The notes beneath the pieces are model-generated. The model was not told where the DNA came from. It did no database searches and saw only the letters and a program-made list of their open reading frames with translations. Shown one piece after another: positions 1 through 7,001 of a DNA stretch of 9,214 bases. Position 1 is the stretch's first letter. Each line of letters starts with the position of its first letter. Position numbers and translations under genes: made by a program. Source of the stretch: Rhodospirillaceae bacterium UBA6608 (GTDB lineage: Bacteria; Pseudomonadota; Alphaproteobacteria; Rhodospirillales_A; Casp-alpha2); assembly GCA_002433335.1 (NCBI GenBank), contig DJHY01000150.1:1-9214 (forward strand), read 5' to 3'.

Positions 1-1
1 G

Positions 2-610
2 ATGATGACGGCGACCGGCGGGGTCAATACGCATCGAGGGGCGATTTTCTCCCTGGGCCTGTTGGTCGCGGCGACGGCGGGCCTGCCCCGAACGAACGAC
101 GCCCAGGGCCTCTCGGAAAGCTTGGGGCAGGCGATCAGCGATCGCTGGGGCGCCGACATTCATTCAACCGCCTCGCTGCGCCCGGTGTCGCATGGAACCG
201 AGGTCGCGCGGCGCTATCATGCCGGTGGCGCGCGGGAACAAGCAGCGCGCGGCTTTCCTGTTCTGGCCGGGCATGTCGTGCCGGGGCTGCTGTCGGGTTT
301 GGCTGGCGGGCTCCGGCCCCATGACGCGGCGGTTCAGGCGCTATTTACGGCCATGGCGGCGCTGGAAGACACCAACCTTTTGTATCGCAGCGGCCTGAGT
401 GGCCTGCGCTTCGCTCAGGCGGCGGCGGCGGCGTTCTTGACCCGTGGCGGGGTAAGCCGGGCGGGGTGGCAGGAAGACGCCGCGCGGATCGACCGGGCCT
501 TCGTCGCGCGCTGGCTCAGCCCTGGTGGGGCGGCGGATATGCTGTCCGCATCCTTATTCGTGGCGCTGTTAAGTGGTGATCTCTCCGTGGAGTCGGGGCA
601 ATGGGCTTAG
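2..610 (+). CDS. mdcB: Triphosphoribosyl-dephospho-CoA synthase MdcB (CitG-like), 5'-truncated by window edge
   Basis: This enzyme family makes 2'-(5''-triphosphoribosyl)-3'-dephospho-CoA from ATP and dephospho-CoA, the precursor of the prosthetic group of the malonate decarboxylase acyl carrier protein. The visible 202 residues carry family hallmarks: GGVNTHRGAIFSLG near the start (the CitG/MdcB nucleotide-binding segment), then EDTNLLYR and, near the end, SPGGAADMLSASLF. Full-length relatives are near 290 residues, so roughly the first third lies before the window and the Met at position 2 is probably internal. The last 10 bases overlap the start of mdcH, which supports translational coupling. 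MdcB rather than citrate-lyase CitG is chosen because mdcH follows. Both the family assignment and the pathway choice are well supported. Confidence 0.9.
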   Translation: MMTATGGVNTHRGAIFSLGLLVAATAGLPRTNDAQGLSESLGQAISDRWGADIHSTASLRPVSHGTEVARRYHAGGAREQAARGFPVLAGHVVPGLLSGLAGGLRPHDAAVQALFTAMAALEDTNLLYRSGLSGLRFAQAAAAAFLTRGGVSRAGWQEDAARIDRAFVARWLSPGGAADMLSASLFVALLSGDLSVESGQWA

Positions 611-1524
611 GCATTCTGTGCAGCGGGCAGGGAGGCCAGACGCCGGAAATGTTTCAGGCCCTCGCCGGTTTCGGGGCAACGGCGGACGACTTGGCCCCGG
701 CCGCGCAAGGACTGGGCCTGTCGGCTGACGCGCTGCTGTCGGCTCCCTTGTCCATCGACCTGCATGCCAATGCGGTGGCTCAGCCTGCCATAGCCGGATA
801 CGCGATGACGGCTTGGTCGCTGTTGTCGCGGCACTTGCCGTCGCCGGTCCTGGTCGCCGGCTACAGCTTGGGCGAGGTCGTCGCTTGCGGCGTCTCGGGC
901 ATGATCGATACTGCGCCGTTGATGGCCTTGGTCGCGGCCCGGGCGCGGTTGATGGATGCCGAGGTCGCTGCCCCGCAAGGGATGCTCGCCCTGAACGGCG
1001 CACAGCCGGAAACTTTCCAGGTCATTGCCCGCGATCACGGCCTGTCGGTGGCGATTATCAACGGCCCGGACCATGTCGTCCTGGGCGGGTTGGCGGCGGA
1101 TGTCGCCCAGGCGGAACAGGCGGCGTTGCAGGCAGGTGTGCCGACCGTGCGCGTTCTACCCGTCACCGTGGCGTCTCATACGCCCGTGTTGAAAGGGGCG
1201 GTGGGGCCCTTTGCGGCCGAACTGGCGCGGGCAGGGGTAAAGAGCCCCAGTGTGCCTGTCCTGGCCGGGATCGACGGCGACGCCGTGCTGTCGGTCGAGC
1301 GTTTGATGGATGTCTTGCCGCGCCAAATCGCCGAGCCGATCCGTTGGGCCGATTGCATGGAACAACTGGCTGCGCGCGGGGTGACGGCGGTGTTGGAACT
1401 GGGGCCGGGCGGCAGTCTGACAAAGATGCTGAACGATGCCCTGCCGGATATGCCCGCGCGGGCCTTGGCGGACTTTAGAACCGTTTCCGGCGTCGCCGCC
1501 TGGGTCGACCGGCAGCTCGGCTGA
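601..1524 (+). CDS. mdcH: Malonate decarboxylase epsilon subunit, malonyl-CoA:ACP transacylase MdcH
   Basis: This 307-residue protein has the FabD-type acyltransferase fold signature. It shows a GQGGQ loop at residues 9-13, the nucleophile elbow GYSLGE with Ser89, the conserved Arg114 region (VAARARLM), and the catalytic His193 in ASHTPVL. Length matches MdcH/FabD. In malonate decarboxylase it loads malonyl groups onto the acyl carrier protein bearing the phosphoribosyl-dephospho-CoA arm, priming the decarboxylation cycle in the cytoplasm. GYS in place of the usual FabD GHS, and the adjacent mdcB, favour MdcH over housekeeping FabD. The ATG at 601 lies inside the end of mdcB and has a GGAG ribosome-binding site 8 bases upstream (589-592). 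I see no hairpin terminator after the stop; a convergent gene begins 4 bases later. Confidence 0.92.
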   Translation: MGLGILCSGQGGQTPEMFQALAGFGATADDLAPAAQGLGLSADALLSAPLSIDLHANAVAQPAIAGYAMTAWSLLSRHLPSPVLVAGYSLGEVVACGVSGMIDTAPLMALVAARARLMDAEVAAPQGMLALNGAQPETFQVIARDHGLSVAIINGPDHVVLGGLAADVAQAEQAALQAGVPTVRVLPVTVASHTPVLKGAVGPFAAELARAGVKSPSVPVLAGIDGDAVLSVERLMDVLPRQIAEPIRWADCMEQLAARGVTAVLELGPGGSLTKMLNDALPDMPARALADFRTVSGVAAWVDRQLG

Positions 1525-1528
1525 ACTT

Positions 1529-1960
1529 TCAGATCAGATTGGTCTGCCCGGCGCAAAGGGCGACGATGGCGGCCTGAACGATGGCGGCCAGGAACAGCGG
1601 GCCGGAGGAAGCGACCCAGCGGCTCGGCAATGCCTGTTCGATCAGGGGGGCGGCCAACAGCGCCAACCCACCGACGATCACCGCCGCGTACCACGGCAAA
1701 AGCTGATAGGCGATGGTCCCGGCGACCGCCAGAGCGGCCAGACTGACCAATGCCAGGACCAGCACGGGAAGGGGCGGCCGTCGGTTACGGCCATGCAGCG
1801 GCACATGCCCCGAAACCATCACGAAACCGATGATCGCGGTTAGTACTGCCAAGCCGAAAAACACGGTCGGAACGGGGGCGGGAAGCTCAAATCCTGGGGG
1901 CATTTTCGGGCGTTTCGTCTCTTCGTCTGGGTTGACCGGTGACCGGCCGAACCGTAACAT
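1529..1960 (-). CDS. Hypothetical four-helix membrane protein
   Basis: I do not recognise this family. The 143-residue product has a polar, proline-rich N-terminus (about residues 1-29) and four hydrophobic stretches at roughly 30-50, 63-85, 88-106 and 113-135, consistent with a small inner-membrane protein. No catalytic motif is visible. It is convergent with mdcH, with stops 4 bp apart, and divergent from the PanB-like gene. The ATG at 1960 has only a GGCGG immediately before it, too close for a standard ribosome-binding site. An internal ATG at 1903, just before the first hydrophobic stretch, is an alternative start, also without a good site. A TATAAT lies on this strand at 1972-1977, so a start at 1960 would have a very short leader. 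The protein is probably real because the hydrophobic pattern is coherent, but its function is unknown. Confidence 0.65.
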   Translation of the reverse strand: MLRFGRSPVNPDEETKRPKMPPGFELPAPVPTVFFGLAVLTAIIGFVMVSGHVPLHGRNRRPPLPVLVLALVSLAALAVAGTIAYQLLPWYAAVIVGGLALLAAPLIEQALPSRWVASSGPLFLAAIVQAAIVALCAGQTNLI

Positions 1961-1992
1961 CCGCCAGATATATTATAATCATATCAAGGGAG
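1950..1992 (+). promoter_or_regulatory. Candidate promoter and operator of the PanB-like/GntR operon, with ribosome-binding site
   Basis: A TATAAT -10 box at 1974-1979 has only a weak -35 match around 1951-1956. It sits inside the repeated motif GATATATTATAATCATATCA (1967-1986), whose outer arms GATAT and ATATC are inverted. AAGGGAG at 1986-1992 is an appropriate ribosome-binding site for the ATG at 2001. The same AT-rich block could serve a divergent promoter for the membrane-protein gene. The motif is visible in the sequence; promoter activity and GntR binding are inferred. Confidence 0.5.
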
Positions 1993-2000
1993 AAACAAAC

Positions 2001-2879
2001 ATGGCCGACGCCAATTCCACTGAGCGGAAAAAGCGGACGATCACGGAAATCCGTGACTCCAAGCACACCGGCGAAAAAATGGTCTACATGTCCGTGCCGG
2101 ACTATACCTCGGCTCAATGGGCGGAAATGGCGGGCGTTGACGTTGCCGTCGTCGGCGACAGTCTGGCCATGATTGCCCATGGGCATCCCAACACCATTCC
2201 CGCGACGATGGAGATGATGGTCCTGCATAGCCAGGCCGTGCGTCGGGGCGCGCCGAATACCTTCGTTCTCGGCTGCATGCCGTACCAAAGCTACAATACG
2301 GTCGATCGCGCATTGATCAACGCGACCCGCTTCATGCAGGAAGCCGGATGCGACGCGGTCAAGCCGCAGGGCGGCAAAAGCCAGGCCCATATCCTGAAGG
2401 CTCTGGTCGATGCGGGCATTCCGACCGCCTCGCACATCGGTCTGACGCCGCATACGGTCGCCATGTTCGGCGGGTTCAAGATCCAGGGCCGGACGGCGGA
2501 TGCGGCCTTCAAGATTCTCGAAGACGCCCTGGCGATCCAGGATGCCGGCTGTTTCATGCTGGAATTCGAGGCTGTTCCGGCCAAGATCGCGGAACTGATC
2601 TCCAAGCAGCTTGAAATCCCGACCATCGGGATCGGCGCCGGGGTCGGCACCGATGGCCAGATTCTGCTGTGCTACGACCTGTTGGGCGTGTTCACGGACT
2701 TCAAGCCGAAGTTTACCAAGCGCTTCGCCAAGCTGACCGAAGTCGCCGTCAACGGCATTTCCGAGTACGTGCGCGAGGTCAAGGAAGGCAAATTCCCGGA
2801 CGACGATCACAGCTATGGCGTCGACGCCGCGGAATACGAGAAGTTCGCGTCTATGATCGAAAAACGCAAACAGATATAG
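2001..2879 (+). CDS. PanB-like (ketopantoate hydroxymethyltransferase family) enzyme with altered active site
   Basis: The 292-residue product aligns by eye along the whole length of PanB, a (beta/alpha)8 enzyme that adds a hydroxymethyl group from methylene-tetrahydrofolate to 2-oxoisovalerate. Conserved pieces include VGDSL (Asp53), the Lys of KPQGG (Lys121), HIGLTP (His145), GGFKIQGR, FEAVP (Glu190) and IPTIGIGAG with TDGQIL. Two key positions differ from E. coli PanB: the Mg2+ ligand Asp84 of ADLPF is Cys92 in GCMPY, and Glu114 of KIEGG is Gln123 in KPQGG. The YDY near the N-terminus is PDY. This argues for a different reaction, perhaps an aldol or retro-aldol step on another 2-oxo acid, so no panB symbol is given. 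The start at ATG 2001 is chosen for its AAGGGAG site; open frame upstream of it is non-coding in character. The gntR gene follows in the same operon. Confidence 0.85.
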   Translation: MADANSTERKKRTITEIRDSKHTGEKMVYMSVPDYTSAQWAEMAGVDVAVVGDSLAMIAHGHPNTIPATMEMMVLHSQAVRRGAPNTFVLGCMPYQSYNTVDRALINATRFMQEAGCDAVKPQGGKSQAHILKALVDAGIPTASHIGLTPHTVAMFGGFKIQGRTADAAFKILEDALAIQDAGCFMLEFEAVPAKIAELISKQLEIPTIGIGAGVGTDGQILLCYDLLGVFTDFKPKFTKRFAKLTEVAVNGISEYVREVKEGKFPDDDHSYGVDAAEYEKFASMIEKRKQI

Positions 2880-2917
2880 TCGTTAGACCTTTCTCAACGG
2901 CAAGTTCCCTATCGATC

Positions 2918-3607
2918 ATGGCAAAGACCGCAGCCGCACGGCCCGCTTCCCGCAAGCAGGCTCCCAAACGGACCGAAAGCCTTACGGATAAGGCGTATTC
3001 GGTGCTGGAGGAGATGGTCGTGACGCTGCGGTTGGAGCCGGGCGAGGTCCTTTCCGAGATCGCTTTGTCCCAGCAATTGGGAATCGGCCGCACGCCGATT
3101 CGCGAAGCTTTGCAGCGTTTGGCGCGCGAAGGGCTGGTCACGATCCTGCCGCGGAAGGGCATTTTGGTCTCCGACATCAACCCCCGAAAGCAGCTGTTGC
3201 TGTTGGAGGTTCGCCGGGAACTGGAACGCCTGATCGCGCGGTCGGCGGCGCAGCGCGCCACGCCGGAAGAACGCGCAACCTTCAAGGCCATTGCCGAGGG
3301 CATCGAGAAGGCCTCGTCCGAAAAGGACGATATCGCCTTCATGCGCTACGACGACGAGCTGAACAAGCTGATGGCCCTGGCGGCGCACAATGAATACGCC
3401 AATCGGGCGATCGGCCTGATGCATGGTCTGTCGCGCCGGTTCTGGTACATGCATTACAAGGAAACGGCGGATCTGCCGCTGACCGCGCGGCTGCATGCAC
3501 AGTTGGCCCGCGCCATTTCAGAAGGCGATGCCGAAGGGGCCGGTCAGGCCAGCGACAAGTTGGTCGATTACGTCGAGGCCTTTACCCGGGCCACCGTCTC
3601 CGCCTGA
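2918..3607 (+). CDS. GntR-family transcriptional regulator, FCD subfamily
   Basis: This 229-residue regulator has a basic N-terminal tail (1-20), a GntR winged helix (about 22-87) with the characteristic LSQQLGIGRTPIREALQRL and a wing around LPRKGILV, then an all-helical FCD-type ligand domain (about 92-225). FCD proteins usually sense small organic acids, often through a metal held by Asp and His residues. Here Asp145 is present, but the usual His of the D-x-x-F-H motif is Asn149. His193 (RLHAQLARAI) is kept, and a final C-terminal His is not evident. The gene starts 38 bp after the PanB-like gene, with a weak ribosome-binding site, and is probably co-transcribed with it. Its likely targets are the four repeated AT-rich sites in this window. 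The family is certain; the target list is inference. Confidence 0.9.
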   Translation: MAKTAAARPASRKQAPKRTESLTDKAYSVLEEMVVTLRLEPGEVLSEIALSQQLGIGRTPIREALQRLAREGLVTILPRKGILVSDINPRKQLLLLEVRRELERLIARSAAQRATPEERATFKAIAEGIEKASSEKDDIAFMRYDDELNKLMALAAHNEYANRAIGLMHGLSRRFWYMHYKETADLPLTARLHAQLARAISEGDAEGAGQASDKLVDYVEAFTRATVSA

Positions 3608-3634
3608 TTTTCCAACTCTTCGAACAAAATAAAA

Positions 3635-3657
3635 CGGCGGGCCGATGGGGCCCGCCG
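3635..3657. terminator. Bidirectional intrinsic terminator
   Basis: Two 9-base arms, CGGCGGGCC (3635-3643) and GGCCCGCCG (3649-3657), pair perfectly across a 5-base loop. On the - strand the stem is followed by TTTTATTTT (3626-3634 reversed), a good T-tract that ends the hydroxylase/small-protein unit. On the + strand it lies 28 bp after the gntR stop, with only a weak T-run behind it. Confidence 0.85.
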
Positions 3658-3686
3658 CGTAGTTTGATGTTCGTCTGATTATTCGG

Positions 3687-3863
3687 TCAGCGTCTGACCT
3701 TGCCCGTTTCCGGGAAAATCCACATGGCCAGCACCATGAACGCCGTCAGGGCGAAGCCCGCGTAGGCGACCTTGTCGTTGGCGCCGTCAAGCTGCAGGTA
3801 CGAGAACCCACCGATGACGAGGATGGTCAGCAGGGAAATGAAAATCTTGATCCGTACGGGCAT
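3687..3863 (-). CDS. 58-residue two-helix membrane protein, linked to the hydroxylase gene
   Basis: This short gene reads MPVRIKIFISLLTILVIG at its N-terminus, then has a short polar segment (about residues 24-32), a second hydrophobic stretch (about 33-51), and ends FPETGKVRR. That is the pattern of a small inner-membrane protein with two helices. Its ATG at 3863 lies 11 bp after the hydroxylase stop and is preceded by AAGGGA about 8 bases upstream. It is followed by the terminator at 3635-3657, so it is the last gene of the unit. I do not recognise a family. A role as a small accessory or stabilising subunit of the membrane hydroxylase is a guess from position. Evidence for a real gene is the ribosome-binding site, tight spacing and coherent hydrophobic pattern. 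Confidence 0.68.
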   Translation of the reverse strand: MPVRIKIFISLLTILVIGGFSYLQLDGANDKVAYAGFALTAFMVLAMWIFPETGKVRR

Positions 3864-3874
3864 GATTTAATCCC

Positions 3875-4645
3875 TTATTCCGCGGGCAGGGGGGCGGCGG
3901 CGGCTTCGTCAGGGCGAAGCGGCACGGCGCGCAGGTCCTTGCGCAGGTGCTTGGTGCTGTATCCGTTGAATAGATGGCCCAGCAAGCCACGGTCCAGATC
4001 CGACGTTCCGAACAGCCAATCGGCGATCGGGAAGGTCAGGTTCATGTTCTTGTCCATCATGATCTTGTCGTTGTGATGGGCGGTGTGGTGACGGCGCAGG
4101 GTGTTGACCAGCGGGCACCAGCGAACGAACCAGTTTTCGTCGACGTGGCAGCAGAAGTGCATGAACTCGTAGATCAGGTACATCGCCGTGGTCGACGAAA
4201 TGAACAGCCAGGCGATGTTCGGCGTGGCGATCACGTTCAGCACGGCGACCCCGACCGATGACATCAGAATGAACACGACCAAGGCATAGGGCGGGAAGAA
4301 CGTAACGCGCCAGTCTTTGTGGTCGCGGAACCGCATCTCATGGTCGGTGAAGAACTGATGGTGGTTCAGGGTATGGCGTTCGTACACGGCGCGCAGCCCG
4401 GCATTGGCGTGCGGGCGGTGCATCACGTACTTGTGCAGGAACCATTCGAAGATGTTGCACATCAGGAAGGTCGCCGGAACCACCGCCCATTCCCACCACT
4501 GCGGGGCGGTAATGAACTGCGAATAAATCCACAGCGCCGTCAGGCCGATGGTGTAGATCACCACGACATGGACGGGGCCGTTATACCAACCGGCAATGCG
4601 CGAGCGATAAACGCCGCGAAACTGCCGTTGACGGTCTGACATCAT
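3875..4645 (-). CDS. Fatty acid hydroxylase / sterol desaturase superfamily membrane di-iron enzyme
   Basis: The 256-residue integral membrane protein has the histidine boxes of the fatty acid hydroxylase superfamily: HKYVMH (His71, His76), HTLNHH (His91, His95, His96), HFCCH (His163, His167) and HHTAHH (His186-191). These bind a di-iron centre that uses O2 to hydroxylate or desaturate a substrate in or at the membrane. Hydrophobic stretches lie at about 25-45, 52-70, 115-137 and 143-162. The ATG at 4645 is followed at once by a second ATG and preceded by GGAGG 8 bases upstream (start chosen for this). It has its own promoter/operator at 4709-4746, separate from the dioxygenase gene ending at 4766, and is followed by a 58-residue membrane protein. 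The substrate cannot be told from sequence; lipid, sterol-like and small-molecule substrates are all known in the superfamily. Confidence 0.85.
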   Translation of the reverse strand: MMSDRQRQFRGVYRSRIAGWYNGPVHVVVIYTIGLTALWIYSQFITAPQWWEWAVVPATFLMCNIFEWFLHKYVMHRPHANAGLRAVYERHTLNHHQFFTDHEMRFRDHKDWRVTFFPPYALVVFILMSSVGVAVLNVIATPNIAWLFISSTTAMYLIYEFMHFCCHVDENWFVRWCPLVNTLRRHHTAHHNDKIMMDKNMNLTFPIADWLFGTSDLDRGLLGHLFNGYSTKHLRKDLRAVPLRPDEAAAAPLPAE

Positions 4646-4708
4646 GGTCGTTTCCTCCAGGTCTTTGGCCGTTTGAACGCCCCTTGGGCGACGACGGCGC
4701 TTAAATCT

Positions 4709-4746
4709 GTCTGTAATATATTACAGATACATCAAAGGCGTCAATG
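4709..4746 (-). promoter_or_regulatory. Candidate promoter of the hydroxylase operon
   Basis: Read on the - strand, TTGACG (a -35 match) is followed after 18 bases by TATATT, or after 15 by TAATAT, giving a start near 4709 and a leader of about 60 bases before the ATG at 4645. The whole 38-base block matches the + strand block at 9113-9150 at 28 of 38 positions with no gaps, including the positions of both boxes. This suggests that the two promoters are controlled in the same way. Confidence 0.55.
4710..4727. promoter_or_regulatory. 18-bp perfect palindrome, candidate GntR operator
   Basis: TCTGTAATATATTACAGA is its own reverse complement over all 18 bases. It covers the -10 region of the hydroxylase promoter, the typical placement for a repressor site. 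Its GT...AC half-sites resemble operators of GntR/FCD regulators, and such a regulator is encoded 1.1 kb away. The palindrome is directly visible; the identity of the binding protein is inferred. Confidence 0.6.
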
Positions 4747-4765
4747 CCGTACCGCTGTGCGGCTC

Positions 4766-5668
4766 TTACATCATTCCCATGTTTTGCGGCTCACCCTGTT
4801 GCAGGGCGAAGATCGAGCTGTAATTCCCGCCCCAGTTCGGCGGCAGCAGGCAGGGACGGGGGTCGTGCTCGGCCCAGCGGGCGGCCTCGCCACGGACGAT
4901 CGCCTGGTCGTATTTGGAATACAGCGGGTTCTGCGTGTAGGGAATGGCGTCGGCCGAGGAATAGACGTTCAGCAGCAGCGGCCGCCCGGCGTCGGACTGG
5001 TTCGGCTTGGAGCCGTGGATGGTCCGGCAGTTGTGGATCGTGATCGATCCGGCGGGGCCGGGCAGGTACACGGCCTTGCTGTCGTCCAGCTTGGCGGAAT
5101 CGGCGTCGGACAGGCAACCCGTCCATTTCCCGTTGGCGTCGTACTGATTGTACAACTCGCCCTTATGGCTGCCCGGGATGACGCCCAGCGGCCCCTGGGT
5201 TTCGTCGCAGTCATAGACGTATAGGCCGACGGTCAGGGGGCTGTAGTTGGTGTGCGGCCAGAACTGGATGTCCTGGTGCCACTTCACCTCTTCGCCGCCC
5301 TTGGCCCATTTGAAGTTCAGCTTGGAATGATGGAACTTCACGTTCGGGCCGACCAGATCGGCGATGATGTCGACGACCGGCGACTGGGAGGCATATTCCC
5401 AGAACGCGGGGTGGTGGTCGTTCGGCGAGGACAGGCGGCGCAGGCGCGGGTGCTCTGCGGAATGGTCCGGCTCCAGATCCCACTTCTTGTCCGACTTGGT
5501 CATGCTGCGGGTTTCCTCGACCAATTCGTCGATGGTGTTGCGCAGCTTGGCCAGCCAGGTGGCATCCACGGCGTTCTCGACCAGGAGATAGCCGTTTTCG
5601 AAATAGAACTCGCGCTGGTCCTGGGACAGGGCCAGGGGTTTAAGGGCGAGGATATCTTCGACTTTCAT
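4766..5668 (-). CDS. Phytanoyl-CoA dioxygenase (PhyH) family Fe(II)/2-oxoglutarate oxygenase
   Basis: The 300-residue product has the PhyH-type double-stranded beta-helix signature. WHQDIQFW supplies the His131-x-Asp133 iron ligands, TIHNCRTIHGS supplies the distal His218, and Arg229 in AGRPLLLNVYSS is placed to bind the 2-oxoglutarate carboxylate. GPLGVIPGSHK (159-169) is the usual family loop. The facial triad is complete, so the enzyme should be active, hydroxylating a carboxylate-containing or other small substrate while turning 2-oxoglutarate into succinate and CO2. The ATG at 5668 lies 10 bp after the dctM stop, and its AGGAG site overlaps that stop codon, so it is in the TRAP operon and likely acts on the imported compound. 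Substrate is unknown; ectoine-hydroxylase-like or phytanoyl-CoA-like specificity is not claimed. Confidence 0.9.
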   Translation of the reverse strand: MKVEDILALKPLALSQDQREFYFENGYLLVENAVDATWLAKLRNTIDELVEETRSMTKSDKKWDLEPDHSAEHPRLRRLSSPNDHHPAFWEYASQSPVVDIIADLVGPNVKFHHSKLNFKWAKGGEEVKWHQDIQFWPHTNYSPLTVGLYVYDCDETQGPLGVIPGSHKGELYNQYDANGKWTGCLSDADSAKLDDSKAVYLPGPAGSITIHNCRTIHGSKPNQSDAGRPLLLNVYSSADAIPYTQNPLYSKYDQAIVRGEAARWAEHDPRPCLLPPNWGGNYSSIFALQQGEPQNMGMM

Positions 5669-5678
5669 GTCAGAACTC

Positions 5679-7001
5679 CTAATTGAAGCCGAGCACCTTG
5701 GCCGGCAGCCAAAGCACCGTTTGCGGGAAGATCATCACGATGATCAGGGTGATGATCTGCAGGACGATGAACGGGATCACGCCGCGGAACATGTCGCGCA
5801 GGCTCATTTCCGGCGGGCTGATGCCGCGTAGATAGAAGATGGCCGGGGCCATCGGAGGCGTCAGGTAGCTGGTTTGGATCACGATCAGGAACAGGATGCA
5901 GAACCAAGCCGGATCGAAGCCCAGCATCTTCACCACGGGGATGAACACGGGAATGAAGATCAGCAGGATCGAAATCCATTCCAGCACGAACCCGGCCAGG
6001 AAGCTGATGCCCAGGAACAGGGCGATGGTGCCCCAGGGCGACAGATTGCTGGATGCGATCAGGTCCGAGGTCAGCGCCACGCCGCCCGAGCCGATGAACA
6101 CGCCCGAGAACATGTTCCCGGCCAGCAGGATCAGCATGATCATGCAGGTCACCTTGACCGTCTTGATCAACGATTCCTGCAGCATCGACAACGTGAACGT
6201 GCGGTAGCAGAGCGTCAGGATGATGGCGCCGGCGGCACCCATCCCGGCGGCTTCGGTCGGGGCGGCGAAGCCCATCATGATCGAGCCGAGAACGGCGAAG
6301 ATAAGGATCACCGGCGGCACCAACGCGAACGCGGTGATGCGCAGCTTCTCGCCCAGGGTCATATGGTCTTCTTCGGCTGCGATGGCGGCGCCGTCTTCGG
6401 GGCGGAGCATGCAGCGGACGAGGATGTAGAGGATATAGCAGCCCGACATGATCAGGCCGGGAAAGACCATGCCCATGAACAGGTCGCCGACCGAGACGTC
6501 GGCCACGGGCCCCAGAACGACGACCACCACCGACGGCGGAATGATCGTGCCGAGCGAGCCGCCGGCGCAGATGGTGCCGGCGATCAGGCTTTTGTTGTAG
6601 GCGTATTTCATCATCACCGGGATGGCCAGCAGGCCGACCACGGTTTCGGTCGCGCCGATCACGCCGGTCGAGGCGGCGAAGATCACGCACATGATGATGG
6701 TGCCGATGGCCAGGCCACCCGGCAGGCGCTTGGTCCATATATGAACCGCGTCGAACAGCCTTTCGGCGATGCCGGACCGTTCCAGCATCGAGCCCATGAA
6801 GACGAACAGCGGCACGGCGGCCAGGACGAAGTTCGATGAAACGTCGTCGACTTTCTCGACGAATTGATAGAACACGGCCGGACCGAAGGTCATCAGGCCG
6901 AAAACCATGGCGACGCCCATCAGCGACAGGGCGACCGGGAACCCCAGGAACAGAACGCCCAGGATCGCGGGGAACATCAAAAGTGCGGTGTACTCACCCA
7001 T
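5679..7001 (-). CDS. dctM: TRAP transporter large permease subunit, DctM type
   Basis: This 440-residue, strongly hydrophobic protein has about 12 membrane segments, with the DctM-type features GSLGTIIPPS (about residues 168-177), a PTEAAG motif in the second half, and LTPPMAP near the C-terminus. As the membrane channel of a tripartite ATP-independent periplasmic transporter, it imports an organic acid using the Na+ (or H+) gradient. Length is normal for the family. Its first 8 bases overlap the end of dctQ, the usual arrangement for these two subunits, and the PhyH-type oxygenase follows directly. The symbol denotes family membership; the substrate need not be a dicarboxylate. Confidence 0.94.
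   Translation of the reverse strand: MGEYTALLMFPAILGVLFLGFPVALSLMGVAMVFGLMTFGPAVFYQFVEKVDDVSSNFVLAAVPLFVFMGSMLERSGIAERLFDAVHIWTKRLPGGLAIGTIIMCVIFAASTGVIGATETVVGLLAIPVMMKYAYNKSLIAGTICAGGSLGTIIPPSVVVVVLGPVADVSVGDLFMGMVFPGLIMSGCYILYILVRCMLRPEDGAAIAAEEDHMTLGEKLRITAFALVPPVILIFAVLGSIMMGFAAPTEAAGMGAAGAIILTLCYRTFTLSMLQESLIKTVKVTCMIMLILLAGNMFSGVFIGSGGVALTSDLIASSNLSPWGTIALFLGISFLAGFVLEWISILLIFIPVFIPVVKMLGFDPAWFCILFLIVIQTSYLTPPMAPAIFYLRGISPPEMSLRDMFRGVIPFIVLQIITLIIVMIFPQTVLWLPAKVLGFN

Noticed and set aside
1713..2000. Upstream extension of the PanB-like frame to an ATG at 1713
   Set aside because: The added residues are low-complexity, overlap the membrane-protein gene, and the ATG at 2001 has the good ribosome-binding site and matches the family's N-terminus.
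1887..2810. - strand open frame of 307 codons opposite the PanB-like gene
   Set aside because: The + strand frame carries PanB-family motifs throughout; the reverse frame has none.
4752..4762. CCGC/GCGG hairpin after the PhyH gene as a terminator
   Set aside because: The stem is only 4 bp with no T-tract on the - strand.
4673..5224. + strand open frame of 183 codons crossing the hydroxylase promoter and the end of the PhyH gene
   Set aside because: It has no ribosome-binding site and runs antisense to the PhyH gene. Its N-terminal similarity to a frame near 9130 (CNILQIHQ versus CDILKIHQ) only reflects the shared promoter/operator DNA.
5874..6839. + strand open frame of 321 codons opposite dctM
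   Set aside because: Very rich in Asp, His, Gln and Arg with no hydrophobic core or motif; the opposite strand encodes an unmistakable DctM.
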